Shown here: in pieces, positions 54,275 through 62,642 of the stretch
Numbering within the stretch: the stretch's first letter is position 1
Layout of the letters: every line of letters starts with the position of its first letter
NCBI RefSeq assembly: GCF_023571765.1
Contig: NZ_JAMJXC010000024.1
Location: 1-64,000, forward strand
Reading direction: 5' to 3'
Source: Xanthobacter aminoxidans
Lineage (GTDB): Bacteria; Pseudomonadota; Alphaproteobacteria; Rhizobiales; Xanthobacteraceae
DNA: 64,000 nucleotides
The notes under the pieces: generated by a model
The model's database searches: none
Told to the model about the DNA's origin: nothing
The model's input: the letters and a program-made list of their open reading frames with translations, nothing else
Program-made: the position numbers and the translations under genes

Positions 54275-55717
54275 ATGACACGACAAACCTCTTCCCCCAC
54301 CGCCCAGCCGCACGCCGCGGCCGCACACCGGCCCATCCGGTCCGGCATGGTGCTCACCGGGCTTTCCCTTGCCATCCTGCTGTCGCAGCTCGGCACCAAC
54401 ATCATCAACGTCGCCCTGCCCACCTTGGTGAAGAGCCTCGGCGTGGACTTCGGGGCCGTCCAATGGGTGGTGGTGAGCTATCTGCTCGTCGTCACCGCCC
54501 TCATCGTCGGCGTCGGCCGTTTCGGCGACCAGCTCGGCAAGAAGCGGCTTTATCTGTGGGGGCTCGCCGTCTTCATGGCGGCCTCGGTGCTGTGCGCCCT
54601 CTCCAACAGCCTGCCGCTGCTGATCGCCGGCCGCGCCGGCCAGGGGCTTGGCGGCGCCATCCTGATGGCGCTCTCCTTCGCCTTCGTCGGCGAGGTGTTC
54701 CCCAAGGAGCGCACCGGCTTCGCCATGGGGGTGCTATCCACCATGGTGTCCTTCGGCATCGCGCTCGGACCGTCGCTCGGCTCGCTGGCGCTGGCCGCCT
54801 TCGGCTGGCAGGCGGTGTTCTGGGTCAACCTGCCGTTCGGGCTTCTCGCCTTCCTTCTGGTCTCGCGCTATCTGCCCAATGCCGTCGATGCGCCGAAGCA
54901 TCCCGTCCCCGCGGCGCGGTTCGACTGGCTCGGCACGATCCTCCTCGCTTTGACGCTCGGCGCCTATGCGCTGGCCATGACCTTGGCCGGCAAGCAGGGC
55001 TTCGATGCCCCGCTCGTGCTGCAGCTCGGGCTCGGCGCGCTCGTCGGCCTCGCTTTGTTCCTCGCGGTGCAGGTGAAGGCGCGGGCGCCGCTGCTGAAGC
55101 TCTCCATGTTCGGCAACGCACTGCTCTCCACCAGCATGGTCATGAGCGTGCTGGTCTATGCAGTGATGATGGCCACCCTGGTGCTGGGGCCGTTCTTCCT
55201 CTCGAAGGCGCTCGGCCTCGACACCCGCATGGTCGGCCTTGTGATGACGGTCGGTCCCCTCGCCGCAGCCATCATGGGCGTGCCGGCCGGCACCCTTGCC
55301 GACCGCATCGGTGCAAGGCTCGCCATGGTCATCGGGCTGGCGCTGTTCACCATCGGGGCGTTCGTGATGTCCTGGGTGTCGCGTGATGGCGGTGTCGCCA
55401 TCTACATCGTCGCCATCCTGTTCATCAGCGTCGGCCTCGCCTTCTTCCAGACGCCGAACAACACCGCCGTCATGACCGATGCGCGCCCCGAACAGCGCGG
55501 CCTCGTTTCCGGCCTGCTGGCCCTCGCCCGCAATCTCGGCCTCATCACCGGCGCCTCGCTCATGGGCGCGCTCTTCGCCAGCGTCGCCGGCGATACGGCC
55601 ACCGCCACCCCGGACCTCGTGACGGAGGCCATGCGCTTCGCCTTCCGCATCGCGGCGTCCATGGCCGCCGCCGCCTTCCTCCTCTCCCTCACCACGCTGC
55701 GCCGGCGTCACGCCTGA
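54275..55717 (+). CDS. MFS efflux transporter (DHA2, 14-helix type)
   Basis: The 480-aa protein starts at ATG 54275 (MTRQTSSPTAQPHA). Hydrophobic segments begin at GMVLTGLSLAILLSQLGTNIINVALPTL, with A-motif GRFGDQLGKKRLYLWGLA and motif C region GVLSTMVSFGIALGPSLGSLAL. This identifies drug/metabolite efflux of the DHA2 group. It is co-transcribed with the ferric-chelate reductase-like gene 23 bp downstream, which could mean siderophore export. The substrate is unproven. Confidence 0.83.
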   Translation: MTRQTSSPTAQPHAAAAHRPIRSGMVLTGLSLAILLSQLGTNIINVALPTLVKSLGVDFGAVQWVVVSYLLVVTALIVGVGRFGDQLGKKRLYLWGLAVFMAASVLCALSNSLPLLIAGRAGQGLGGAILMALSFAFVGEVFPKERTGFAMGVLSTMVSFGIALGPSLGSLALAAFGWQAVFWVNLPFGLLAFLLVSRYLPNAVDAPKHPVPAARFDWLGTILLALTLGAYALAMTLAGKQGFDAPLVLQLGLGALVGLALFLAVQVKARAPLLKLSMFGNALLSTSMVMSVLVYAVMMATLVLGPFFLSKALGLDTRMVGLVMTVGPLAAAIMGVPAGTLADRIGARLAMVIGLALFTIGAFVMSWVSRDGGVAIYIVAILFISVGLAFFQTPNNTAVMTDARPEQRGLVSGLLALARNLGLITGASLMGALFASVAGDTATATPDLVTEAMRFAFRIAASMAAAAFLLSLTTLRRRHA

Positions 55718-55740
55718 CCCGGCGGCCAAGGACCCTTCCG

Positions 55741-56508
55741 ATGAAACAGCACAACGCACCCCTCGCGGGCGTCGAACGCCCGGTCCCGCCCGAACGCCGA
55801 CTGAGGATCGCCGAGGTCCGCAAGATCATCGAGGTGAGCCCGCACATGCGGCGCATCACCCTCGCCTCGGCGGCGCTCATGGACTTTCCCGTCCGTCGCC
55901 CCGCGCAATGGGTCAAGGTCTTCGTGCCGACAGCCGACGGCGAGAAGCCGAGCGGACGCGCGTACACCATCCGCCATTTCCGCGAGGCGCTGTGCGAGAT
56001 GGACATCGATTTCGTTCTGCACGGAGACGGCCCCTGCTCCACCTGGGCGCAGAACGCGGCACTTGGCGACGTGGTCCAGATCGCCGGCCCGCGGGGCGGC
56101 TTCCGGCTCGATCCGGACGTCTCGCATCTGCTGATCGGAGGCGACGAGACTGCGCTTCCGGCCATCGCTTCCATCCTCGAATCCCTGCCGGCCGGACTTC
56201 CCGTCGATGCCTTCGTGGACATTCCCGACGATGCCGACGCCCAGATCCTCACCTCGACAGCCGACGTGGAAATCACCTGGCTCCCCCGCAATGGCCGGAA
56301 CGCCGGCACCCGGCTCGCCGAGGCGATGATGGGGGCGGAACTGCCGCCGGATACAGGTGCGGTCTGGTTCGCTGCGGAAGCCTCGATCGTCCGCACGGTC
56401 CGCCGGCACTTCCAGCTCGACCGCGCCTTCCCGCGCGGCAGGCTCGTGATGTCCGGGTACTGGAAGCGGGGAGAAACCGACTTCAGGGACAGCGAAGGGG
56501 ATCAATGA
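55741..56508 (+). CDS. Siderophore-interacting protein (ViuB-like flavin reductase)
   Basis: The 255-aa protein has the FAD-binding motif GRAYTIRHFR (normally RxYT), a VLHGDGPCSTWAQNAALGDVVQIAGPRGGF stretch, and a SIP C-terminal domain (LLIGGDETALPAIASILESLP, WFAAEASIVRTVRRHFQLDRAFPRGRLVMSGYWKRGE). Such enzymes reduce ferric siderophores with NAD(P)H in the cytoplasm. AAGGA precedes the ATG. The pairing with an efflux transporter suggests iron handling, apart from the sulfonate theme. Confidence 0.87.
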   Translation: MKQHNAPLAGVERPVPPERRLRIAEVRKIIEVSPHMRRITLASAALMDFPVRRPAQWVKVFVPTADGEKPSGRAYTIRHFREALCEMDIDFVLHGDGPCSTWAQNAALGDVVQIAGPRGGFRLDPDVSHLLIGGDETALPAIASILESLPAGLPVDAFVDIPDDADAQILTSTADVEITWLPRNGRNAGTRLAEAMMGAELPPDTGAVWFAAEASIVRTVRRHFQLDRAFPRGRLVMSGYWKRGETDFRDSEGDQ

Positions 56509-56723
56509 GGGCACCGCGCGTGCCGGTGCCGAGATCAACAAGACAGATGTTGACCACTTCGGCGGTTCGGTGAAGTTTGAGTCAGGTCGCCGGCGCAAGG
56601 GTGGCGGCCTGTATCGGTGCCAGGAGCGACCTGCCGCCCTTCGGGCTGGACGGAAAAGCTCGGATAACGCCGGACGAAAGCAGATCCCGGACCAACCGGG
56701 CTGCAAGGGAAGGGAAACGGGGA

Positions 56724-57944
56724 ATGATCACAAGGCGGCAGGCGTTGCGTTCGGTCGGAGGCATGGCCCTCGGGGCCGGGGCCGGGCTCATGGCGGGGTC
56801 CCGTTTCGCGGCACTGGCTGCGGAAACGATCACACTTCCCTTTGGCAATGGCGAGCGCCCGCTCGTGGTCTATCCCGGCAAACGCGCCCTGATCGGCCTG
56901 ACCGCGCGCCCCCCGCAGCTGGAAACCCCGTTCTCCGTGTTCAACGACGGCATCCTGACGCCGAACGACGCCTTCTTCGTGCGCTATCACCTTGCCGACA
57001 TTCCGCTCGACATCGACCCCACCGCCTTCCGCGTGGAGGTCAAGGGCAAGGTCGCGACGCCCCTTTCGCTTTCTCTCGATGATTTGAAGACCAAGTTCGA
57101 GCCGGTGGAATTCGTCGCCGTGCATCAATGCTCGGGCAACAGCCGGGGCTTCTTCCAGCCGCGCGTGGGCGGAGGACAGGCGGGCAACGGGCTGATGGGA
57201 AATGCCCGCTGGAAGGGCGTGCCGCTGAAGGCCGTGCTGGAAAAGGCGGGCATCGCAAGCGGCGCCGTCGAGGTCGCCTTCAGCGGGCTCGACCGTCCCG
57301 CCATGCCGCAGACGCCGGCCTTCGCCAAGTCCCTGAAGCTCGATCATGCGCTCGATGGCGAGGTGATCCTGGCCTACCAGATGAACGGCACCGACCTGCC
57401 CTGGCTGAACGGCTTTCCCCTGCGCCTCGTCGTGCCCGGCTATTTCGGCACCTACTGGGTGAAGCACCTCAACCAGATCACCGTGCTCGACAAGCCGCTC
57501 GACAATTTCTGGATGGCCACGGCCTATCGCATTCCCGACAACGAATGCGCCTGCGTGCCCGTCGGCGGGAAACCGGAAAAGACCGTGCCGATCGGCCGCT
57601 TCGTCGTGCGGTCCTTTCTCACGAACGTTCTCGACGGCGCGAAGGTCGCGGCGGGCAAGCCCCTGCCCTTGCGCGGCATTGCCTTCGATGGCGGCTCGGG
57701 CATCGCGCGCGTCGAAGTCTCCGCCGATGGCGGCAAGTCCTTCGCGCCGGCGACGCTGGGCGAGGATCTCGGCAAATACTCGTTCCGCGAATGGCGGACG
57801 AGCGTGACCGTGCCGCCGGGAGACCACGCGATCCTGGTGCGGGCCACCAATGTGCTCGGCAAGAGCCAGCCCATGGAGGCGACCTGGAACCCCTCCGGCT
57901 ATATGCGCAACGTCGTCGAAACCACCCGTATCGTGGCCGCGTGA
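56724..57944 (+). CDS. sorA: Sulfite dehydrogenase (cytochrome), molybdenum subunit
   Basis: The 406-aa protein starts at ATG 56724, with a Tat leader (TRRQALRSVGG, cleavage near AALAA). Precursor C136 in VHQCSGNSRGFF is the Mo-ligating Cys. The Mo-cofactor domain (NDAFFVRYHLADIPLDID, GLMGNARWKGVPLKAVLEKAGI, YQMNGTDLPWLNGFPLRLVVPGYFGTYWVKHLNQI) and the C-terminal dimerisation domain (GIARVEVSADGGKSFAPATLGED, EATWNPSGYMRNVVETTRI) are complete. SorA of Starkeya novella oxidises sulfite to sulfate in the periplasm. It would detoxify the sulfite released by Xsc and SuyAB. sorB follows after 11 bp. Confidence 0.92.
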   Translation: MITRRQALRSVGGMALGAGAGLMAGSRFAALAAETITLPFGNGERPLVVYPGKRALIGLTARPPQLETPFSVFNDGILTPNDAFFVRYHLADIPLDIDPTAFRVEVKGKVATPLSLSLDDLKTKFEPVEFVAVHQCSGNSRGFFQPRVGGGQAGNGLMGNARWKGVPLKAVLEKAGIASGAVEVAFSGLDRPAMPQTPAFAKSLKLDHALDGEVILAYQMNGTDLPWLNGFPLRLVVPGYFGTYWVKHLNQITVLDKPLDNFWMATAYRIPDNECACVPVGGKPEKTVPIGRFVVRSFLTNVLDGAKVAAGKPLPLRGIAFDGGSGIARVEVSADGGKSFAPATLGEDLGKYSFREWRTSVTVPPGDHAILVRATNVLGKSQPMEATWNPSGYMRNVVETTRIVAA

Positions 57945-57955
57945 GGGAGATTCCG

Positions 57956-58285
57956 ATGACCAGCCATCCCAAGACCCTCGCCGCCACCCTCGTCACCGCC
58001 GCCGCCCTGGCCTGTGCCGGCACCTTCGCCGGCTTCGCGGTGGCGCAGCCCATGTCCTATGTGCTTCCGCCGGAGACCGCCGTCTTCAAGCCGGGTCCGG
58101 GGGTCGAGGCCGCGGAGAACAATTGCGCCGCGTGCCATTCGGCCGACTACATCCTCACGCAGCCACCCAAGATGGGACGACCGTTCTGGGATGCCGAGGT
58201 TCACAAGATGATTTCCGTCTACGGCGCCCCGATCGACGAGAAGGACGCCAAGGCCATCGTCGACTATCTGGCGGCGACCTACTAG
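57956..58285 (+). CDS. sorB: Sulfite dehydrogenase, monoheme c-type cytochrome subunit
   Basis: The 109-aa protein has a signal peptide (LAATLVTAAALACAGTFAGFAVA) and one CxxCH heme site (CAACH, residues 57-61). Candidate axial Met residues are in PPKMGRPFW and HKMISVYG, and KAIVDYLAATY is the final helix. It accepts electrons from SorA and passes them to cytochrome c. Size and placement match Starkeya SorB. Confidence 0.92.
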   Translation: MTSHPKTLAATLVTAAALACAGTFAGFAVAQPMSYVLPPETAVFKPGPGVEAAENNCAACHSADYILTQPPKMGRPFWDAEVHKMISVYGAPIDEKDAKAIVDYLAATY

Positions 58286-58634
58286 CAGGCGAAGCCGCGG
58301 GCCTCTTGCGCCTGCGGCCGCCTCGCGCCCCGGTGTTCCGCTTTGCAGCAGTCGGTGGCCCGCCGGATCCTTCGGGAGCCCAGGCCATTCATTGGCAATG
58401 GCAGATCATGTCAATCAGACGTGTCCGGCAAAGACGTGCCCGGCACCGACTGGCGTTTCAGGTTTGGCCGATGCAGCCACGCTGGTCCAGCCCCCTTCCG
58501 TTCAGGCAAACCATCCGGCGGGGCGAGGCCCCCGCCGGATGGTCTCAGGTTTCATCGCTTCCCGGATCAGGCCCCCGATGTCGCCCGGATCCGCATGGGC
58601 TTCATCACGAACAGAATGATGAATGCCGCGGCGA
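58286..58634. other. 349-bp stretch without an intact gene
   Basis: Only short frames without recognisable domains are present. It probably belongs to the decayed DNA that also holds the aldehyde dehydrogenase remnant. Confidence 0.4.
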
Positions 58635-58909
58635 CATCCGCATCTCGTCTGCCGAGGATGCGATCGCCCACGCCAACGACACCGAGTTTGGCCTCGGCGC
58701 GCCGATCTGGACGCGGGACGTGGCGAAGGCCGCCGTCTATGCCCGCCAGATCGATGCCGGCGCGGTCTTCATCAACGGCATGGTCGGCCTCGGACCCGCG
58801 CCTGCCGTTCGGCGGCATCAAGCGTTCGGGATACGGCCGGGAACTGGGATCCTACGGCATCCGCGAGTTCACCAACACCAAGACGGTGTGGACCGGCCCC
58901 GCCCGCTAG
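58635..58909 (+). pseudogene. Aldehyde dehydrogenase C-terminal remnant with a frameshift
   Basis: [48 protein letters not shown] is read in one frame. [38 protein letters not shown] then follows in another, up to TAG at 58907. One extra G near 58790 (GGTCGGCCTCGG) accounts for the shift. The segment matches the end of succinate-semialdehyde-type dehydrogenases. The catalytic Cys and NAD-binding parts are absent. Confidence 0.8.
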
Positions 58910-58928
58910 GGCCCGACGTAACAGACGT

Positions 58929-59600
58929 CTACATGCCATCCTGGCGCAGGGCCGCGCGGACCAGCCGCGCGGTCAGCCGGAAATGCTCCATCAGCAGTTC
59001 GACGGCCTCGTTCTCGCGTCGGGCGATGGCGGCCTGCGCGATGGCCCGGTGCTCGTCCTGCTCGTTGCGGCCGGCGCGCGGGACGGTCCGCGCCGCATGG
59101 CGGTAGCGTTGCGCCGCGACATACAGCTGCGTGCAGAAATCGTTGATCCAGGACGACCCCGACGCCGCCACCAGCGCCGCATGGAAGGCGCCGTGGGCCT
59201 GCTCCCATGCGGGATTGCGCTCGGTGGTGTCGTCGGAGAGATAGCGCGGGATGGCTTCCAGCCGCTGGAGTGCCGCGGTCACGCCCTCTTCCCAGGCGAG
59301 CCCCCCGCTGCGGATCGAATTGCGCAGCCCGACCTCGTTGGCCCAGCATCGCGCCAGGATCAGCTCGTCGAGGTCCTGCAGGGTGACCGAGTGGACCCGG
59401 AACCCGCGCTGGTCGCGATGATCGAGCAGCCCCTCGCTGGCGAGCCGGTTCAGCGCCTCGCGGACCGGGCTGGCACCGATGCCATACTGATCGCAGATGG
59501 TGCGAATCTTCAGCTTGGCGCCCGGCTTGATCGCCCCATCGATGATGTCGCTCCGCAGCCGTCCATAGGCCTCGCTGGCCAGGGTTGCGCTCTTCGTCAT
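58929..59600 (-). CDS. GntR-family regulator, FCD type
   Basis: The 223-aa protein starts at ATG 59600. The wHTH is ASEAYGRLRSDIIDGAIKPGAKLKIRTICDQYGIGASPVREALNRLASEGLL, followed by an FCD effector domain (DLDELILARCWANEVGLRNS, AHGAFHAALVAASGSSWINDFCTQLY, EHRAIAQAAIARRENEAVELLMEHF). FCD domains usually bind a metal and a small acid. It is divergent from the FAH-hydrolase operon, with direct repeats between them. Confidence 0.87.
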   Translation of the reverse strand: MTKSATLASEAYGRLRSDIIDGAIKPGAKLKIRTICDQYGIGASPVREALNRLASEGLLDHRDQRGFRVHSVTLQDLDELILARCWANEVGLRNSIRSGGLAWEEGVTAALQRLEAIPRYLSDDTTERNPAWEQAHGAFHAALVAASGSSWINDFCTQLYVAAQRYRHAARTVPRAGRNEQDEHRAIAQAAIARRENEAVELLMEHFRLTARLVRAALRQDGM

Positions 59601-59697
59601 CAACAGTGCCGCGCTCCGTTCTTCGCCCACGAACCTTGGATGATCATAGCCGCTTCGTAAAGCCTGAATGATCGATAATATTGCAATGCACAATCAA

Positions 59698-59739
59698 AAA
59701 ATCGATATTTAAGTTGACCGACTCGGAAAATCGATATTT
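59698..59739 (+). promoter_or_regulatory. Direct repeats AAAATCGATATTT upstream of the FAH operon
   Basis: Two exact 13-bp copies at 59698-59710 and 59727-59739 (29 bp apart), with a weaker ATCGATAAT at about 59670. They lie in the divergent GntR/FAH region, 22 bp before the FAH start, and are candidate GntR sites. Confidence 0.55.
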
Positions 59740-59761
59740 TTTGACGGCAGGAGAACTGCCG

Positions 59762-60655
59762 ATGAAACTGGTCACCTTTGTTCGCAAGCCGTCCGCCGAT
59801 CAGCACCTGGGTGTGGTGCTCGATGACGCCGTGTTCGACCTCACGGCGACCGGCAAGCCCGAATTCGAGAGCATGCTCTCGCTGATCCGCGCCGGCGCCG
59901 TCGATGCCGCGAAGGCTCTGGCCGAGGCCGCCCGGGGGGCGGGTCGCGGCGGGCCTGGTCTCGTCCCGCTGGAAGACGTCACGCTGCTGGCGCCGATCCC
60001 GCGCCCGGCCAAGAACATCTTCTGCGTCGGCCGCAACTACATCGATCACGTCACCGAGGGCTACAAGGCGCGCGGGCTGGACCTGAAGCTGCCGGAATTT
60101 CCCCAGTTCTTCTCCAAGCCGCCGACGACCGTCATCGCCACCGGCGACACCATCCCGCTGCATGAGGGCATCACCAACCTGCTCGACTACGAAATCGAGC
60201 TTGCCATCGTGATCGGCCGCGACGGCCGCGATATTCCGGCTGCCGACTGGCGCAATTACGTGTTCGGCTACACCGTGCTCAACGACATCACCGGCCGCGA
60301 CCTGCAGCGGCGCCACGATCAGTGGTTCAAGGGCAAGGGCCTAGACGGCAGTTGCCCCATCGGCCCCTGCATCGTCACCGACGACGCCATCGCCGATCCG
60401 CAGAAGCTCGACCTGTGGCTGGAGGTGAACGGCGAGCGCCGTCAGGCCGCCAACACCTCGCAGATGATCTTCGACCTGCCCCGCATCATCGAGGACCTCT
60501 CGCGCGGGATGACGCTGGAAGCAGGCGACATCATCGCCACCGGCACGCCTTCCGGTGTCGGCTATGCCATGACGCCGCCCCACCCGCTTCAGCGGGGAGA
60601 CATCGTGACCTGCCACATCGAGGGCATCGGCACGCTCCAGAACCGTATCGGCTGA
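59762..60655 (+). CDS. Fumarylacetoacetate hydrolase family protein
   Basis: The 297-aa protein has an N-terminal cap domain and the FAH barrel: AKNIFCVGRNYIDHV, FPQFFSKPPTTVIATGDTIPL, DYEIELAIVIGRDGRDIP with metal-binding Glu residues, GYTVLNDITGRDLQRRHDQWFKGKGLDGSCPIGP, and ATGTPSGVGYAMTPP. Members cleave acylpyruvates or act as decarboxylase/isomerases in aromatic meta-cleavage routes. AGGAG lies before ATG 59762. It is first in an operon with a deacetylase, an amidohydrolase-2 and an MFS transporter. The substrate is undetermined. Confidence 0.88.
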   Translation: MKLVTFVRKPSADQHLGVVLDDAVFDLTATGKPEFESMLSLIRAGAVDAAKALAEAARGAGRGGPGLVPLEDVTLLAPIPRPAKNIFCVGRNYIDHVTEGYKARGLDLKLPEFPQFFSKPPTTVIATGDTIPLHEGITNLLDYEIELAIVIGRDGRDIPAADWRNYVFGYTVLNDITGRDLQRRHDQWFKGKGLDGSCPIGPCIVTDDAIADPQKLDLWLEVNGERRQAANTSQMIFDLPRIIEDLSRGMTLEAGDIIATGTPSGVGYAMTPPHPLQRGDIVTCHIEGIGTLQNRIG

Positions 60656-60686
60656 ACGAACCGCGACACTTGAAAGGGCGCGCCGC

Positions 60687-61523
60687 ATGACCGCTGCAAC
60701 CTCCACCCCCGTCGCCTGGCCCCTGGACCGTCCGCTCGCCCTATCGGTCAGCGTGATGCTCGAAGCCTGGAGCGACGATTCCGCGCCGGGCATCGGCCCC
60801 ATGGGCAACCCGCTCAAGGCCGGCGTGCTCGACCTGCAGGGCCGCTCCTGGGCGGACTACGGCCCCAAGGTCGGCACCTGGCGCATCCTCGACGCGCTCG
60901 CCGCTGCCGACGTGAAGGCGGTGTTCTACGTCAGCGGCATCCTCGCCGAGCGCTACCCGGACCTGATGAAGGCCATCGTCGCGGCCGGGCACGACATCGC
61001 CGCCCATGCCTGGGCGCAGAACATCGTGCCGGCCTACCAGACCGAGGCCGAGGAGCGCGCCGATCTCCTGCGCTGCATCTCCACCATCGCGGCGACCTCG
61101 GGCCGCCGTCCGGCTGGCTGGATCAGCCCGCGCTGCACCCCCAGCGCCGTCACCTCCGCTTTGCTGGCGGAGCAGGGTTTCGCCTGGCATTCCGACATCT
61201 TCGACACGGATGTGCCCTACAAGCTGGAAACGCCGCGTGGCAGCGTCGTCGGCGTCCCGTTCACCATGGAAGTGAACGACATGCCGCTCTACATCCGCTA
61301 CGGCAACGAGCCGCGCGCCTTCACCCAGATCCTGGAGCGCCTGCTCTCGCAATGGCCGGACGCCCCCAAGCGCCCCTGCTGCCTGGACATCACCGTGCAC
61401 GCGCACGTGTTCGGCCGGCCCTACGGGATCATCGAGCTGATCGAGTCGCTGCGCCTCGCCCGCCGCTACGAGGCGCTGGCGCGTCTGACCACCCACGCCG
61501 AACTCGCCGCTCTGTGTGCCTGA
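60687..61523 (+). CDS. NodB-type polysaccharide deacetylase family protein (PuuE/HpPgdA-like)
   Basis: The 278-aa protein shows GTWRILDALAAADVKAVFYVSGILAERYPDLMKAIVAAGHDIAAHAWAQN as the NodB core, with the His pair shifted (AAHAW instead of H-x3-H), and GWISPRCTPS. Such PuuE-like members act on small amides or allantoin rather than polymers. The cytoplasmic location (no signal peptide) and operon company with an FAH hydrolase and an amidohydrolase favour a small-molecule substrate. Confidence 0.8.
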   Translation: MTAATSTPVAWPLDRPLALSVSVMLEAWSDDSAPGIGPMGNPLKAGVLDLQGRSWADYGPKVGTWRILDALAAADVKAVFYVSGILAERYPDLMKAIVAAGHDIAAHAWAQNIVPAYQTEAEERADLLRCISTIAATSGRRPAGWISPRCTPSAVTSALLAEQGFAWHSDIFDTDVPYKLETPRGSVVGVPFTMEVNDMPLYIRYGNEPRAFTQILERLLSQWPDAPKRPCCLDITVHAHVFGRPYGIIELIESLRLARRYEALARLTTHAELAALCA

Positions 61524-61607
61524 GCCACGCCCCTGCGTCGGCACGGCCGGCGCGGGGGATGGCGGGCCAGAGTTTTCGACACGCATCCGAGCAGCAGGAG
61601 GCGCGCC

Positions 61608-62555
61608 ATGGCGGCGCCAGGGCCGGTTGTTGCCATCGAGGAGCACTATCTCGATGCCGAGGTGTACGCCATCGCCGGCGGCGCCGGCGGGAGCCTCGCC
61701 ACCCGCATGCGCGATCTCGGTGCCCAGCGCCTGCGTGAAATGGACGAGGCGGGCGTCGATATCCAGGTGCTCTCCCATGCGCCGCCCGGGCTTCAACGGG
61801 TTCCGGCGTCATCAGCGGCTGACGTTGCCCGGCGCGCCAACGACCGCCTCGCCGAGGTGGTGGCGGCGCACCCGACCCGCTTCGCCGCCTTCGCCTCGCT
61901 GCCCACGTCCGTGCCCGACCATGCAGCGGAGGAACTGGAACGCACGGTGCGGGAGCTGGGCTTCAAGGGCGCCATGATCCACGGGACGACGGACGGGCTG
62001 TTTCTGGACGACGCCCGCTTCTGGCCGATCCTCGAACGCGCCGAGGCGCTGGATGTGCCGCTCTACATCCATCCCGCCTTGCCGATGGCTGCGGTGCGGC
62101 AGGCCTATATGGGGAAATATGCCGAAACCCACCCGACCTTCGCCACGGCCGCGTGGGGCTTCACCATCGAGACCGGCACCCATGCCATGCGCCTCGTTCT
62201 GTCGGGGGCGCTGGAGGCGTTTCCCCGTCTCCAGCTCATTCTCGGGCACCTCGGCGAGGGAATCCCCTTCCTCATGGCCCGCATCGACGAGGCCCTGAGC
62301 CGCGACACGCCGACGAAGACCTTCCGCAAGCTGTTCACCGACCATTTCCACGTGACGACGAGCGGCTTCTTCTCCGACCCTGCGCTTGCCTGCTGCATCG
62401 CGGAGATGGGCGTGGACCGCATCCTGTTCTCCATCGACTGGCCCTTCGTGGAGAACGCGCCGGGCGTGGACTGGCTGCGGACGTTCGAGCTGGGCGACGC
62501 CGACAAGGCGAAGATTTTCGGCGGCAACGCCAAGAGGCTGCTGAAGCTGGCGTGA
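61608..62555 (+). CDS. Amidohydrolase-2 family protein (gamma-resorcylate decarboxylase/ACMSD-like)
   Basis: The 315-aa protein begins VVAIEEHYLDAEV, where the first metal motif is E-x-H rather than H-x-H, as in 2,3- and 2,6-dihydroxybenzoate decarboxylases. Further motifs are LYIHPALP (metal His), LILGHLGEGIPFLMARID (second His) and ILFSIDWPFVEN (metal Asp). It is a non-oxidative decarboxylase or hydrolase. The preceding gene ends 84 bp upstream. With an aromatic-acid-type MFS transporter next, degradation of a hydroxylated aromatic acid is plausible but unproven. Confidence 0.82.
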   Translation: MAAPGPVVAIEEHYLDAEVYAIAGGAGGSLATRMRDLGAQRLREMDEAGVDIQVLSHAPPGLQRVPASSAADVARRANDRLAEVVAAHPTRFAAFASLPTSVPDHAAEELERTVRELGFKGAMIHGTTDGLFLDDARFWPILERAEALDVPLYIHPALPMAAVRQAYMGKYAETHPTFATAAWGFTIETGTHAMRLVLSGALEAFPRLQLILGHLGEGIPFLMARIDEALSRDTPTKTFRKLFTDHFHVTTSGFFSDPALACCIAEMGVDRILFSIDWPFVENAPGVDWLRTFELGDADKAKIFGGNAKRLLKLA

Positions 62556-62642
62556 GACCGGCCGCGGCGAGGACGCGTGCCGGCGATCGGCGCGCTCCCT
62601 CATCAAGAACACAGATCAAAGCAATGCCGGGGAGGTGATTGG

